From assembly GCF_001905905.1 (NCBI RefSeq), contig NZ_LIVT01000011.1:62001-126000 (forward strand): a stretch of DNA of 64,000 nt, in the 5' to 3' direction. The stretch is from Streptomyces sp. CB02366. GTDB lineage: Bacteria > Actinomycetota > Actinomycetes > Streptomycetales > Streptomycetaceae. Positions 51,801 to 60,129 of the stretch are shown one piece after another (position 1 is the first letter of the stretch; every line of letters starts with the position of its first letter). Below the pieces are notes generated by a model, which was given only the letters and a program-made list of their open reading frames with translations, did not search any database and was not told the DNA's origin. A program made the translations under genes and the position numbers.

Positions 51801-52413
51801 ACTCCACCCGGAGGGGGTGCTCCTCGGTCGGCGGGAAGACGTCCAGAATGCCGCCGCGCACGGCGAACTCGCCGCGCTTCTCGACCAGTTCCACCCGGGA
51901 GTACGCGGCGGCCGCCAGCGCTTCCACCACCTCGCCCAGGTCCGCGCTCTGCCCCCCGGCCAGCGACACCGGTTCCAGCTCGCCGAGCCCCTTGACCTGC
52001 GGCTGGAGCACGGAGCGGATCGGCGCGACGACGACCGACACCGGGCCGGTCTCCGGGTCGTCCTCACGCGGGTGGGCCAGCCGCCGCAGCACGGCGAGCC
52101 GTCGGCCCACGGTGTCCGAGCGCGGCGAGAGCCGTTCGTGCGGCAGGGTCTCCCAGGAGGGGTACTCCGCGACCGTGTCCGGCGGCAGGAGGGTGCGCAG
52201 GGCGGCGGCCAGGTCCTCGGCCTCCCGCCCCGTCGCGGTGACGGCCAGCACGGTACGGCCGGTCTGCCGGGCCAGCGCGGCCACGGCGAACGGCCGTGCG
52301 CCGGGCGGGCCCACCAGGTCGACATGGGGCCGGTGCCCGTCCCCGGCGGCCTTCACCGCCTCGGCGAGCGCCGGGTCGGTGACGACGACGTCCAGCAGAC
52401 CGTGCAGACTCAT
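48880..52413 (-). CDS. mfd: Transcription-repair coupling factor
   Basis: 1177 residues, the usual length. ATG at 52413. UvrB-like N-terminal part (LARQTGRTVLAVTATGREAEDLAAALRTLLP; RGGILDVFPPTEEHPLRVEFWGDDVEEIR), RNA-polymerase-interaction domain (GDYIVHEQHGVGRYVEM at about 490), RecG-like translocase with Walker A GDVGYGKTEIAVRAA (about 655), DEEQRFG (about 755), TMSATPIPRTLEMA, and QLRGRVGRGRDRGYAYFLYP, then the C-terminal TRCF domain. It removes stalled RNA polymerase at lesions and recruits UvrA. The 480 bp upstream separate it from a divergent regulator. Confidence 0.98.
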   Translation of the reverse strand: MSLHGLLDVVVTDPALAEAVKAAGDGHRPHVDLVGPPGARPFAVAALARQTGRTVLAVTATGREAEDLAAALRTLLPPDTVAEYPSWETLPHERLSPRSDTVGRRLAVLRRLAHPREDDPETGPVSVVVAPIRSVLQPQVKGLGELEPVSLAGGQSADLGEVVEALAAAAYSRVELVEKRGEFAVRGGILDVFPPTEEHPLRVEFWGDDVEEIRYFKIADQRSLEVAAHGLWAPPCRELLLTDEVRERAAALAEAHPELGELLGKIAEGIAVEGMESLAPVLVDEMELLLDVLPENAMAIVCDPERVRTRAADLVATSQEFLQASWAASAGGGEAPIDVGAASLWGIADVRDRARELGMMWWTVSPFASDAADHDDDTLRLSMHAPEAYRGDTARALADTKGWLADGWRTVYVTEGQGLASRTVEVLSGEGIAARLDADLDEITPSLVHVSCGAIDQGFVDPALKLAVLTETDLTGQRTATKDLGRMPARRRKTIDPLTLEAGDYIVHEQHGVGRYVEMVQRTVQGATREYLLVEYAPAKRGQPGDRLYIPTDQLEQVTKYVGGEAPTLHRLGGADWTKTKQRAKKAVKEIAADLIKLYSARMAAPGHAFGADTPWQRELEDAFPYAETPDQLSTIAEVKEDMEKTVPMDRLICGDVGYGKTEIAVRAAFKAVQDGKQVAVLVPTTLLVQQHYGTFTERYAQFPVNVRALSRFQSEAESRATLEGLKDGSVDLVIGTHRLFSSETKFKDLGLVIVDEEQRFGVEHKEQLKKLRANVDVLTMSATPIPRTLEMAVTGIREMSTITTPPEERHPVLTFVGPYEEKQIGAAIRRELLREGQVFYIHNRVESIDRAAARLREIVPEARIATAHGQMSEQALEQVVVDFWEKKFDVLVSTTIVESGIDISNANTLIVERGDNFGLSQLHQLRGRVGRGRDRGYAYFLYPPEKPLTETAHERLATIAQHTEMGAGMYVAMKDLEIRGAGNLLGGEQSGHIAGVGFDLYVRMVGEAVADYRAQMEGGVEEEPPLEVKIELPVDAHVPHDYAPGERLRLQAYRAIASASSEDDIRAVREELTDRYGPLPEPVENLLLVAGLRMLARACGVGEIVLQGSNIRFAPVELRESQELRLKRLHPKTVIKPTAHQILVPRPTTGRIGGKPVIGRELLAWTGEFLTTILGS

Positions 52414-52893
52414 GAAGTTTCCGTCCGGGTGATCAAGGGGTACCGGCAGCAGGCTGCTGCCGGCGGGCGAGCAACGCGAAGGGCCCGACACGTGAGACGG
52501 GCCGGGTGGATTCCAGGGTACGGCCAGGGGCTGACAGCCGCGTCCGCAACGGGTGGGGCGGAGCCGCCGGGCGGGGCGGGCCGGGCCCGCCGTCCGTCGT
52601 CCGTCGTCCGTCGTGCGGACCGTGCCGCTCGGCGGCCGTCGCACACCGTTCATCTCCGTATCGCACACAGTTGCGTCCGGTCCCCTCACAGAAGGGGGCT
52701 CAGCCTCTGGTCTTTGCCCGACCATCGCACGGGCACGCGCACACGGACACCGTCCGGACCCCCGGACCGGTATGTCGGCCGACGCGTCCCACCAGCGGTA
52801 CCGGCACGGGCGGAACGGGCAGCGGCCGGGACGGGCGGCGCGGGGTGGTCCCCCTCGGCGCACGGCCCACGGCAGCAGGCAGCGGGGGCGTAC
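52414..52893. other. Gene-free region between mfd and a divergent regulator gene
   Basis: 480 bp with no supported gene. It contains a short tandem array of CCGTCGT (about 52590-52617), and a less GC-rich patch at 52640-52700 that may carry the regulator's promoter. The continuous open frames seen here are compositional. Confidence 0.6.
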
Positions 52894-53589
52894 GTGGACG
52901 AGAACGAGATGTCTGTCTTCGGGGTTCCGGAGGCCGAGGAAGAGATCTACCGGCACTTCCTGCGCAACCCCGGTACGCGCGCCGACGGCCTCCGCCTCCT
53001 GCCGCGCTCCCCGCCCGGGGAGGCCCGCGACCGGATCGCCCGGCTCCAGGAGCTGGGGCTGCTGCACGCCGAGGACGCGGAGGGGCGGATCTTCCCGGCG
53101 GAACCCGAGGCGGCCCTCGCCCGGCTGGTGGACATCCGACTCCACGCGCTCCACCAGGAGCTGCGGCGCGTCACCCGATCGTGGCACGTCATTGATGGTC
53201 TACGCGCGGAGCAGGGGGCTCGTGCCACCCGGCCGCGGGACGTCGGGCCCCGTGCGGCGCCGGCCAGGACCCGTGAACGGGTCGACCTGTTCGCGGGGGC
53301 CGGGGAGTACGCGGGCGACCCGGCCGGGACGGGCGGCGCCGGTACGGGCCGCTTTCCTGCGGGCGGCGCCGGTACGGGCGGTGGAAAGGCAGCCGGTCCC
53401 CGCCCGTCCGGGATCGAGCGCCGGGTGCTCATGTCGATGTGCACGGTGGGCAAGGACGAAGCGGGCGCCCGGAGGCTGGGGGTGTCGGTACGGACCTACC
53501 GGCGGCATGTCGCCGACCTGATGCAGACCCTGGGCGCGGCCAGCCGGGCCCGGGCCGCCCTGCTGGCCCGCGAGCGCGGCTGGATCTGA
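52894..53589 (+). CDS. Transcriptional regulator with TrmB-like N-terminus and LuxR-like HTH
   Basis: 231 residues from GTG 52894; ATG 52909 is an alternative five codons downstream. The N-terminal winged-helix-like part (FGVPEAEEEIYRHFLRNPGT, IARLQELGLLHAEDAEGRIFP) resembles TrmB-type domains. A Gly/Thr-rich linker with repeated GGAGTG joins it to a C-terminal LuxR-like HTH (GIERRVLMSMCTVGKDEAGARRLGVSVRTYRRHVADLMQTLGAASRARAALLA). This two-part architecture is common in Streptomyces. Target unknown. Confidence 0.85.
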   Translation: MDENEMSVFGVPEAEEEIYRHFLRNPGTRADGLRLLPRSPPGEARDRIARLQELGLLHAEDAEGRIFPAEPEAALARLVDIRLHALHQELRRVTRSWHVIDGLRAEQGARATRPRDVGPRAAPARTRERVDLFAGAGEYAGDPAGTGGAGTGRFPAGGAGTGGGKAAGPRPSGIERRVLMSMCTVGKDEAGARRLGVSVRTYRRHVADLMQTLGAASRARAALLARERGWI

Positions 53590-53671
53590 GGGCCCCCGGG
53601 CCCACGGGCCGGTCCCGGGGCGGGAACGCACGGCGCCGGGACGGGGTCGGGCCGCGGTCCGGAACGGGTTC

Positions 53672-53705
53672 GGCTCCGGGACGTTTGGAGGAACGTCCCG
53701 GAGCC
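53672..53705. terminator. Bidirectional terminator
   Basis: GGCTCCGGGACGTT (53672-53685) and AACGTCCCGGAGCC (53692-53705) form a perfect 14-bp stem with a 6-base loop between convergent genes. Confidence 0.85.
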
Positions 53706-53762
53706 TGCCGTCATCCTACGGTGACGCCCGAAGGGTCACCCGTGCCGGGAGGGGGCCCCGGC

Positions 53763-56348
53763 TCACCCGTCCGTCGCGATGGCGTTCAGGACGTTCATCC
53801 GACCCGCCCGGAAGGCCGGGACGAGGGCGGCGAACAGTCCGACGAGCGCCGAACAGGCGAACACCGTGAGGATCGTGGGCCACGGGATCTCCAGGACCTC
53901 CAGCCCCTCCAGAGCCAGCAGCTTCTGGGCGGCGGTGCCCCAGCCCATTCCGAGTCCGAGGCCGAGCAGGGCCCCGAAGAGGGCGATGACCACGGACTCC
54001 AGCCGGATCATGCGGCGCAGTTGGCGGCGGGAGAGGCCGATGGCACGCATCAGGCCGATCTCCCGGGTCCGCTCCACCACGGAGAGGGCGAGGGTGTTCA
54101 CCACACCGAGGACCGCGACGATGATCGCCAGGGCGAGCAGGCCGTACACGATGTTCAGCAGCTGGCCGACCTGGTCCTTGAGCGTCTCCTTGAAGTCGGC
54201 CTGGTTCTGCACGGAGTAGACCGGGTATTCCGCGAGGGCGCTCTTGAGGGCCGCGTACGCCTCCTTCTCCTTGCCCTCCTCTGCCTTGGCGAACATGACC
54301 GCGTTCTGCGGCATCCGGTCGGCCGCGACGTAGGAGGCCGCCGTGGTGAGGTTGACGTACATCGCCCCGCGGTCGATGTTGGTGTCGTCGGAGGTGATGG
54401 CCGCCACGGTGAGCTTCGCGGTCTTCCCCTCCTTGAAGGCGACGGTCATGGTGTCGCCGACCTTCACCCCGTGCTTCTCCGCGTAGTCCTCCCCGACGGA
54501 CATCGCGTCCTTGGCGTACGCCTTCGCCAGGTCGCCGGAGAGCGCCGTGCGGCGGACGTCCTGCTGGTAGGTCGGGTCGGCGGCGGTGATCCCCTCGTCC
54601 ACCGTCTTCCCGTTCGGGGCGGTGATCTTCGCCTTGAGGAAGGCGTAGTCCGTCACGTGCTCCAGACCGGGCACGGCGTGCACGGCGTCGGCGGCCTGGG
54701 GCACGATCGGGCGGCCGGTGCCGCCGTCCTGGACGATGAAGTCCGCGCCGACCGACTTGTCGAGCTCCTCGGTGGCCGAGGCCACCATGGACGAGCCGAC
54801 GACGGACAGGCATGCCACCAGGGCGAGCCCGATCATCAGGGCCGCGCCGGTCGCTCCCGTACGGCGGGGGTTGCGCAGAGCGTTGCGCTCGGCCAGCCGG
54901 CCGACCGGGCCGAAGAGCCGCAGGACGACGACGCTCAGGGCGCGGACCACGACACCGGCCAGGAGCGGGCCGATCACGATGAAGCCGATCAGGGTCAGCA
55001 GCACGCCGAGGGCGAGGTACATCGAGCCTTCGGTGGCCTTGTCGGCCTGGGTGGTCACCCACAGGGCCGCACCACCGGCGGCCGTCAGGACGAGGCCGAT
55101 GCCGGCCCTGATCCAGCCGGACCGGCTGTCGGCGGGGGTCCCGGCGTCGCGCAGGGCGGCCATCGGGGACACCTTGCCGGCCCGGCGCGCCGGTATGTAC
55201 GCGGCGAGGACGGTGACGACGACGCCGAGCAGCAGGCCGACGACCGGGGTCGTCCAGGCAACGGTGAGGTCGCCGGTGGACAGCTCCATGCCGACGGCGC
55301 TCATCATCTTCATCAGCCCGACCGCGAGGCCGACGCCGGCGGCGACGCCGAGCAGGGAGCCGACGATGCCGAGGAGGACCGCCTCCAGCAGCACGGAGCG
55401 GTTGACCTGCTTGCGGCTGGAGCCGATGGCCCGCATCAGCCCGATCTCACGGGTGCGCTGGGCGACCAGCATCGAGAAGGTGTTGACGATGAGGAAGATG
55501 CCGACGAGGAAGGCGATCCCGGCGAAGCCGAGCATCGCGTACTTCATGACGTCCAGAAAGGCGCCCATGGAGTCCTTGTTGGCGTCGGCGGACTCCTTCT
55601 GGGTCTGCAGCTTGTACGCGGCCGAGCCGTCGAGGGCGGCGGCCACGTTCTCCTTGAGCTGGGTGTCGCTGACTCCGCTCTCCGCGGTCACGAGGACCTG
55701 GGTGAAGACGTCCGGGGCGCCCAGCAGGTGCTTCTGGGCGGTGGCGGTGTCGAGGTAGACGACGGCCGCGCCCGGGTTGGTGACGGTGAAGGCCGCGATG
55801 CCGCCGATCTTCGCCCTGAGGTCGCCGGTCGCGGCGATGATCCGCAGTTCGTCGCCGATCCCGAGCTTGTGCTTCTTCGCGGTGTCGGCGTCGACCATCA
55901 CCTCGGTGGGGCCGCGGGGCGCGTGCCCGGAGGTGATCTCCATCGACCGCAGGTCGTTCTTCGTCCAGTTGCTCGCGATGGTGGGGGCGCCGGTCTGCGA
56001 ACCCATGTTCTCGTTCTCGCTGTTGACGACCGTGACCGCCAGGGAGAACGCGGAACCCTCGGCGCGCTCCACCCCGTCGGCCTTCGCGACCCGCTGGACC
56101 AGGGAGGCGGGCAGGGAGGCGGGCTTCCCGTTGTCGGGCTGCTCCTCGGCGCCCTCGGCGTCCTTCGGGCTGACGGTGACGTCGGGTGAGGAGACGGTGA
56201 AGAGCTTGTCGAAGGTGGTGTTCATCGTGTCGGTGAACACGAGGGTGCCGCAGACGAACGCGACGGAGAGCAGCACCGCCACGGCGGAGAGGGCCATCCG
56301 TCCCTTGTGCGCGAGGAAATTGCGCACGGAGGTCTTCCAGACGGTCAT
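53763..56348 (-). CDS. FtsX-like ABC exporter permease (second copy)
   Basis: 861 residues, ATG at 56348 overlapping the ATPase stop (ATGA). Same layout as the permease at 17665-20196: N-terminal helix (MALSAVAVLLSVAFVCGTLVFTDT), extracellular domain, FtsX core with VAQRTREIGLMRAIGSSRKQVNRSVLLEAV, a second extracellular domain, and a final FtsX domain with VERTREIGLMRAIGLSRRQLRRMIRLESVV. It exports an unknown substrate with the ATPase encoded upstream. Divergent paralogue of the exporter at 17 kb. Confidence 0.94.
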   Translation of the reverse strand: MTVWKTSVRNFLAHKGRMALSAVAVLLSVAFVCGTLVFTDTMNTTFDKLFTVSSPDVTVSPKDAEGAEEQPDNGKPASLPASLVQRVAKADGVERAEGSAFSLAVTVVNSENENMGSQTGAPTIASNWTKNDLRSMEITSGHAPRGPTEVMVDADTAKKHKLGIGDELRIIAATGDLRAKIGGIAAFTVTNPGAAVVYLDTATAQKHLLGAPDVFTQVLVTAESGVSDTQLKENVAAALDGSAAYKLQTQKESADANKDSMGAFLDVMKYAMLGFAGIAFLVGIFLIVNTFSMLVAQRTREIGLMRAIGSSRKQVNRSVLLEAVLLGIVGSLLGVAAGVGLAVGLMKMMSAVGMELSTGDLTVAWTTPVVGLLLGVVVTVLAAYIPARRAGKVSPMAALRDAGTPADSRSGWIRAGIGLVLTAAGGAALWVTTQADKATEGSMYLALGVLLTLIGFIVIGPLLAGVVVRALSVVVLRLFGPVGRLAERNALRNPRRTGATGAALMIGLALVACLSVVGSSMVASATEELDKSVGADFIVQDGGTGRPIVPQAADAVHAVPGLEHVTDYAFLKAKITAPNGKTVDEGITAADPTYQQDVRRTALSGDLAKAYAKDAMSVGEDYAEKHGVKVGDTMTVAFKEGKTAKLTVAAITSDDTNIDRGAMYVNLTTAASYVAADRMPQNAVMFAKAEEGKEKEAYAALKSALAEYPVYSVQNQADFKETLKDQVGQLLNIVYGLLALAIIVAVLGVVNTLALSVVERTREIGLMRAIGLSRRQLRRMIRLESVVIALFGALLGLGLGMGWGTAAQKLLALEGLEVLEIPWPTILTVFACSALVGLFAALVPAFRAGRMNVLNAIATDG

Positions 56349-57133
56349 GACGTCCGCCCGCGGGCGTCGAAGTTCTTCATGCGGTCGAGGACCTGCTCGG
56401 CGGTCGGGTGGTGCATCTCGTCGACGATGGAGCCGTCGGCGAGATACAGCACCCGGTCCGCGTAGGAGGCGGCGACGGGGTCGTGGGTGACCATGACGAT
56501 GGTCTGGCCCAGCTCGTCGACCGACTTGCGGAGGAAGGAGAGGACTTCGGCCCCGGCGCGGGAGTCCAGGTTCCCGGTGGGCTCGTCGCCGAAGATGATC
56601 TCCGGCCGGGCGGCGAGCGCCCGGGCGACGGCGACGCGCTGCTGCTGGCCGCCGGAGAGCTGGGTGGGCCGGTGCTTGAGGCGCTCGGCGAGCCCGACCG
56701 TCTCCACGACCTGCTGGAGCCAGCCGGCGTCCGGCTTGCGGCCCGCGATGTCCATGGGCAGCGTGATGTTCTCGATGGCGTTGAGCGTCGGGAGCAGGTT
56801 GAACGCCTGGAAGATGAACCCGATCCGGTCACGCCGGAGTTGGGTGAGCTTCTTGTCCTTGAGCTTGGTGATCTCGGTCTCGTCGAGGAAGATCTCGCCC
56901 GACGTCACCGTGTCCAGCCCGGCCAGGCAGTGCATCAGGGTCGACTTGCCGGAGCCGGACGGGCCCATGATCGCCGTGAACTGGCCGCGGGCTATGTCCA
57001 CATCGACGTGGTCGAGCGCGACGACCCGGGTCTCGCCGGTGCCGTATGCCTTCACGACCTGCCGCGCTCGTGCCGCGACGGCCGTACGCCCTCCAGTGCC
57101 CCCGTGCCTGGGAATGGTCACAGCCGTTGTCAC
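56345..57133 (-). CDS. ABC exporter ATP-binding protein (MacB/LolD type, second copy)
   Basis: 262 residues, GTG at 57133 with AGGAG 7 bases upstream (AGGAGTAAAACC). Walker A GPSGSGKST, FQAFNLLPTLNAIENITLPMD, LSGGQQQRVAVARALA, IIFGDEPTGNLDSRAG and VTHDPVAASYAD are intact and almost the same as in the ATPase at 16771-17541. It pairs with the overlapping permease gene downstream. The mfd-regulator-exporter order matches S. coelicolor from memory. Confidence 0.95.
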   Translation of the reverse strand: MTTAVTIPRHGGTGGRTAVAARARQVVKAYGTGETRVVALDHVDVDIARGQFTAIMGPSGSGKSTLMHCLAGLDTVTSGEIFLDETEITKLKDKKLTQLRRDRIGFIFQAFNLLPTLNAIENITLPMDIAGRKPDAGWLQQVVETVGLAERLKHRPTQLSGGQQQRVAVARALAARPEIIFGDEPTGNLDSRAGAEVLSFLRKSVDELGQTIVMVTHDPVAASYADRVLYLADGSIVDEMHHPTAEQVLDRMKNFDARGRTS

Positions 57134-57233
57134 GGTTTTACTCCTATGTCGGTCGATGATGTGACGTCCTTGGGTACGGTCCGATTCTGACGGCGTGACC
57201 GTGCCCGGCGCGATGGTGCTCAGCGCAGTCTTC

Positions 57234-57253
57234 GGGTGGGGTTTTCCCCACCC
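57234..57253. promoter_or_regulatory. Perfect 20-bp palindrome upstream of the exporter genes
   Basis: GGGTGGGGTTTTCCCCACCC lies 101 bp upstream of the ATPase start, in the 404-bp gap between divergent exporter genes. It may be an operator, or a weak hairpin in the leader. The remainder of the gap has an AT-rich patch at 57140-57160 and one at 57280-57300 but no gene. Confidence 0.5.
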
Positions 57254-57537
57254 GCCCCCCTGCGACGAGCCATAGCGGCGACGTAAGAAGAGGCTAAGGA
57301 AACGGCCCCCGTCCCCACGTCCTCCGCCGGGAGGAACGGGCCCTGGCCGCTGTACGGGTGCGCCCCCTAGGGGAATCAGCCTTCGGGCGGACACGGGGTC
57401 AGGGGCACGCTTCGGCGACGCGCCCGGCGGCGTCACCGCCCGCCGCGGACATTCCCCGCCCTTCTCGGCCCCTCCCCTCCCGCGCGCGTGGGTGAGACAG
57501 TGCCTCCGAGAGATAGGTGCATAGGGAAGGAAACTTG

Positions 57538-59331
57538 GTGGACGGCACGGACGGCACGGACAGCAGGAGCGGGGCCGAGGCGGGCGGCACGGGGGCGGGC
57601 ACGGACGCCGCCGGGGCCGCCCCGGACCTGAGCACGGGTCCGGACGCAGCCGTGGAGACGGCATCGGGCACGGAGACGGGCCCCGGTCCGCACACCGCCC
57701 CTCGCCCCGCCTCGGAGGCCGTCCCGGAGCGTGCCGCGTCCGCCGTTCCGCCCGCCGTCCGCGCCACCACCACGCCCCGGGGCCGCCGCCCCGTCGTGGC
57801 GGCGCTCATGCTCGGCATGGCGCTGGCGGCCATCGACGGCACCATCGTCTCCACCGCCGTCCCCCAGATCGTCGGCGACCTCGGCGGCTTCACCGTCTTC
57901 TCCTGGCTCTTCTCCGGCTACCTGCTCGCCGTCACCGTCACCCTCCCCCTGTACGGGAAGCTCTCCGACACCTTCGGCCGCAAACCGGTCCTGATCGCCG
58001 GGATCATCCTCTTCCTGGTCGGCTCCCTCCTCTGCGCCGCCGCCTGGAACATGGCCGCGCTCATCGCCTTCCGCATCGTCCAGGGCCTGGGCGGCGGCGC
58101 GCTCCAGGGCACGATCCAGACCATCGCGGCCGACCTCTATCCGCTCAAGGAACGGCCGCGCATCCAGGCGAAGTTGTCCACGGTGTGGGCGACGTCCTCG
58201 GTCGCGGGCCCGGTGGCCGGCGGGCTGCTCGCCGGATACGCCGACTGGCGGTGGATCTTCCTGATCAACCTCCCGGTCGGAGCGGTCGCCCTCTGGCTGG
58301 TCGTCCGCCACCTCCAGGAGCCCGCGCGCCCGCACCCCGCCACGCGGCCCCGGGTGGACTGGGCGGGCGCGCTCGCCGTCTTCGCGACCGGGGCCCTGCT
58401 GCTCACGGCGCTCGTCCAGGGCGGCGTCGCCTGGCCGTGGTTCTCGGCGCCCTCGCTCGGCCTGCTGGGGGCGAGCGCGGCGCTGGCCGTGCTCACGGTC
58501 GTCATCGAGCGGCGGGCGGCGGAGCCGATCATCCCGGGCTGGGTGTGGCGGCGGCGGACCATCGCCTCGGTCAACCTGGCGCTCGGCGCGATGGGGCTGC
58601 TGATGGTCGCGCCGACCGTCTTCCTGCCGACGTACGCCCAGTCGGTGCTCGGTCTCGGGCCGATAGCCGCCGGGTTCGTGCTCTCCGTGATGACGTTGAG
58701 CTGGCCCGTCTCGGCCGCCTTCTCCGACCGGGTCTACAACCGGATCGGCTTCCGCCGGACCGCGATCGTCGGCATGGGCGCGGCCCTGCTGATCCTGCTG
58801 GCCTTCCCGCTCCTCCCCTACCCCGGTGAGGCCTGGCACCCCGCGCTGCTGATGCTCCTGCTCGGCGCGGCCCTCGGCCTCTTCCAGCTCCCGCTGATCG
58901 TGGGCGTCCAGTCGACGGTCGGCTGGGCGGAACGCGGTACGACGACGGCGTCGGTCCTCTTCTGCCGCCAGGTCGGCCAGAGCATCGGCGCGGCGCTCTT
59001 CGGGGCCATCGCCAACGGCGTCCTGGCCGCCCGCCTCCTCGACGCCCCGGTGGACGGACTGCCGGGCGACCTGGACGCGGTGGCCCGCGCGCTGGAGGAC
59101 CCGGACACCGTCTCGTCGTCGGCGGCGGCGGAGTACCTGCGCCGGGCGGTGGACGCGGCGGTGGACCACGTCTACGTCGGGGCCGCCGGAGCCGCGGCCC
59201 TGGCGCTGCTCGCTCTGATCACCCTCGCCCCGCGCCGCTTCCCGGTCATCACGGAGCCGGCCGAGGCGCCCGCGACGACGACCGCCCCCGAACCGTCGGG
59301 AGCGACCGGCCGACAGGACACCTCCTCCTGA
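57538..59331 (+). CDS. MFS drug/proton antiporter (DHA2, 14 membrane segments)
   Basis: 597 residues, GTG at 57538 with GGAAGG 7 bases upstream. The first 80 residues are a Gly/Ala/Thr-rich tail. The membrane part starts AALMLGMALAAIDGTIVSTAVPQIVGDLGG, which is the DHA2 motif D1 (LDxTIVNVALP), and contains GKLSDTFGRKPVLIAGI (motif A) and ATSSVAGPVAGGLLAGYADWRWIFLINLP (motif C). About 14 helices. Such transporters expel drugs or antibiotics. Divergent from the ABC exporter and followed by a terminator. Confidence 0.93.
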   Translation: MDGTDGTDSRSGAEAGGTGAGTDAAGAAPDLSTGPDAAVETASGTETGPGPHTAPRPASEAVPERAASAVPPAVRATTTPRGRRPVVAALMLGMALAAIDGTIVSTAVPQIVGDLGGFTVFSWLFSGYLLAVTVTLPLYGKLSDTFGRKPVLIAGIILFLVGSLLCAAAWNMAALIAFRIVQGLGGGALQGTIQTIAADLYPLKERPRIQAKLSTVWATSSVAGPVAGGLLAGYADWRWIFLINLPVGAVALWLVVRHLQEPARPHPATRPRVDWAGALAVFATGALLLTALVQGGVAWPWFSAPSLGLLGASAALAVLTVVIERRAAEPIIPGWVWRRRTIASVNLALGAMGLLMVAPTVFLPTYAQSVLGLGPIAAGFVLSVMTLSWPVSAAFSDRVYNRIGFRRTAIVGMGAALLILLAFPLLPYPGEAWHPALLMLLLGAALGLFQLPLIVGVQSTVGWAERGTTTASVLFCRQVGQSIGAALFGAIANGVLAARLLDAPVDGLPGDLDAVARALEDPDTVSSSAAAEYLRRAVDAAVDHVYVGAAGAAALALLALITLAPRRFPVITEPAEAPATTTAPEPSGATGRQDTSS

Positions 59332-59366
59332 GGGCTGTCCCGCCAGGGATCGCGGGACGGCCCTCA
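59329..59366 (+). terminator. Terminator of the MFS gene
   Basis: TGAGGGCTGTCCCGC pairs with GCGGGACGGCCCTCA (one G-T wobble), starting on the stop codon itself. Confidence 0.8.
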
Positions 59367-59413
59367 GCCGCCCCGCGGAAGCGGCATCACCCCCTCGGCG
59401 GCGCCCCGCCTTG

Positions 59414-59437
59414 ATAGGCAAGTCACCACTTGCCTAT
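59414..59437. promoter_or_regulatory. Operator palindrome of the ArsR-VOC operon
   Basis: Perfect 10-bp arms ATAGGCAAGT (59414-59423) and ACTTGCCTAT (59428-59437) around CACC, 9 bp before the ArsR start codon. The right arm carries CCTATG, so binding would cover the promoter and transcript start. Strong case for autorepression by the ArsR-type protein. Confidence 0.8.
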
Positions 59438-59446
59438 GGTGGAGCC

Positions 59447-59740
59447 ATGGCGGACGATGTCTTCAAGGCCCTGGCCGACCCCACGCGACGCCGCATCCTC
59501 GACGGTCTGGCGGAGCGGAACGGCCAGATCCTGTTCGAGATATGCACGCGACTGGCGTCCGGGCACGGCCCGGGCCTGTCCCGGCAGGCGGTGAGCCAGC
59601 ACCTGGCCGTCCTGGAAGCGGCGGGCCTGGTCATCACGCGTCGCGAGGGCCGCTACAAGTTCCACGACCTGAACACCGAACCCCTTGAGCACATCGCCGG
59701 CCGATGGCTCGGGCCGAAGGCACCGGAGAGCACTCCATGA
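59447..59740 (+). CDS. ArsR-family transcriptional repressor
   Basis: 97 residues, ATG at 59447 with GGTGGAG upstream. The winged helix is plain: VFKALADPTRRRILDGLAERNGQ, then LSRQAVSQHLAVLEAAGLVITRREGRYKFHDLN. The protein lacks cysteine-pair metal sites, so it is probably not metal-responsive; it belongs to the SdpR-like subgroup often paired with VOC or SRPBCC proteins. The stop overlaps the start of the VOC gene (ATGA). Confidence 0.93.
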   Translation: MADDVFKALADPTRRRILDGLAERNGQILFEICTRLASGHGPGLSRQAVSQHLAVLEAAGLVITRREGRYKFHDLNTEPLEHIAGRWLGPKAPESTP

Positions 59741-60129
59741 GAATCAACCTGACCAGCGTCTTCGTCGACGACCAGGAGAAGGCCCTGCGCTTCTACACGG
59801 ACGTCCTCGGCTTCCGGAAGAAGCACGACGTCGCGATCGGCGGCGAGGACCGCTGGCTGACCGTGGTCTCGCCCGAGGACCCCGAGGGCGTCGAACTCCT
59901 CCTGGAACCGGACAAGCACCCCGCGGTGAAGCCGTACACGACGGCCCTGGTGGAGGACGGCATTCCGGCCACCGCCTTCGCCGTGGACGACGTACGGGCG
60001 GAGTTCGAACGGCTGAGCGAGCTCGGCGTGCGGTTCACCCAGGAGCCGCTGGAGGCGGGTCCCGTCACCGTCGCGGTCCTCGACGACACCTGCGGCAACC
60101 TGATCCAGATCATGCAGACCGCCCCCTGA
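59737..60129 (+). CDS. VOC-family (glyoxalase-like) protein
   Basis: 130 residues, ATG at 59737 in ATGA overlap with the ArsR gene. Two beta-alpha-beta-beta-beta units are visible: MRINLTSVFVDDQEKALRFYTDVLGFRKK and ATAFAVDDVRAEFERLSELGVRF, ending DTCGNLIQIMQ. VOC proteins include dioxygenases, glyoxalases and antibiotic-binding proteins; metal-site residues are not clear enough to choose. Regulated with its ArsR partner through the palindrome at 59414. The end overlaps the convergent gene by 20 bp. Confidence 0.9.
   Translation: MRINLTSVFVDDQEKALRFYTDVLGFRKKHDVAIGGEDRWLTVVSPEDPEGVELLLEPDKHPAVKPYTTALVEDGIPATAFAVDDVRAEFERLSELGVRFTQEPLEAGPVTVAVLDDTCGNLIQIMQTAP

Noticed and set aside
52590..52617. 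CCGTCGT short tandem array as an iteron-type origin
   Set aside because: Too short, with no replication genes nearby; probably slippage in GC-rich DNA.
48769..53589. A 1606-codon rightward open frame across mfd
   Set aside because: It is the complement of mfd in GC-rich DNA. Only its last 231 codons (52894-53589) look like a real protein, and mfd itself is unmistakable on the other strand.
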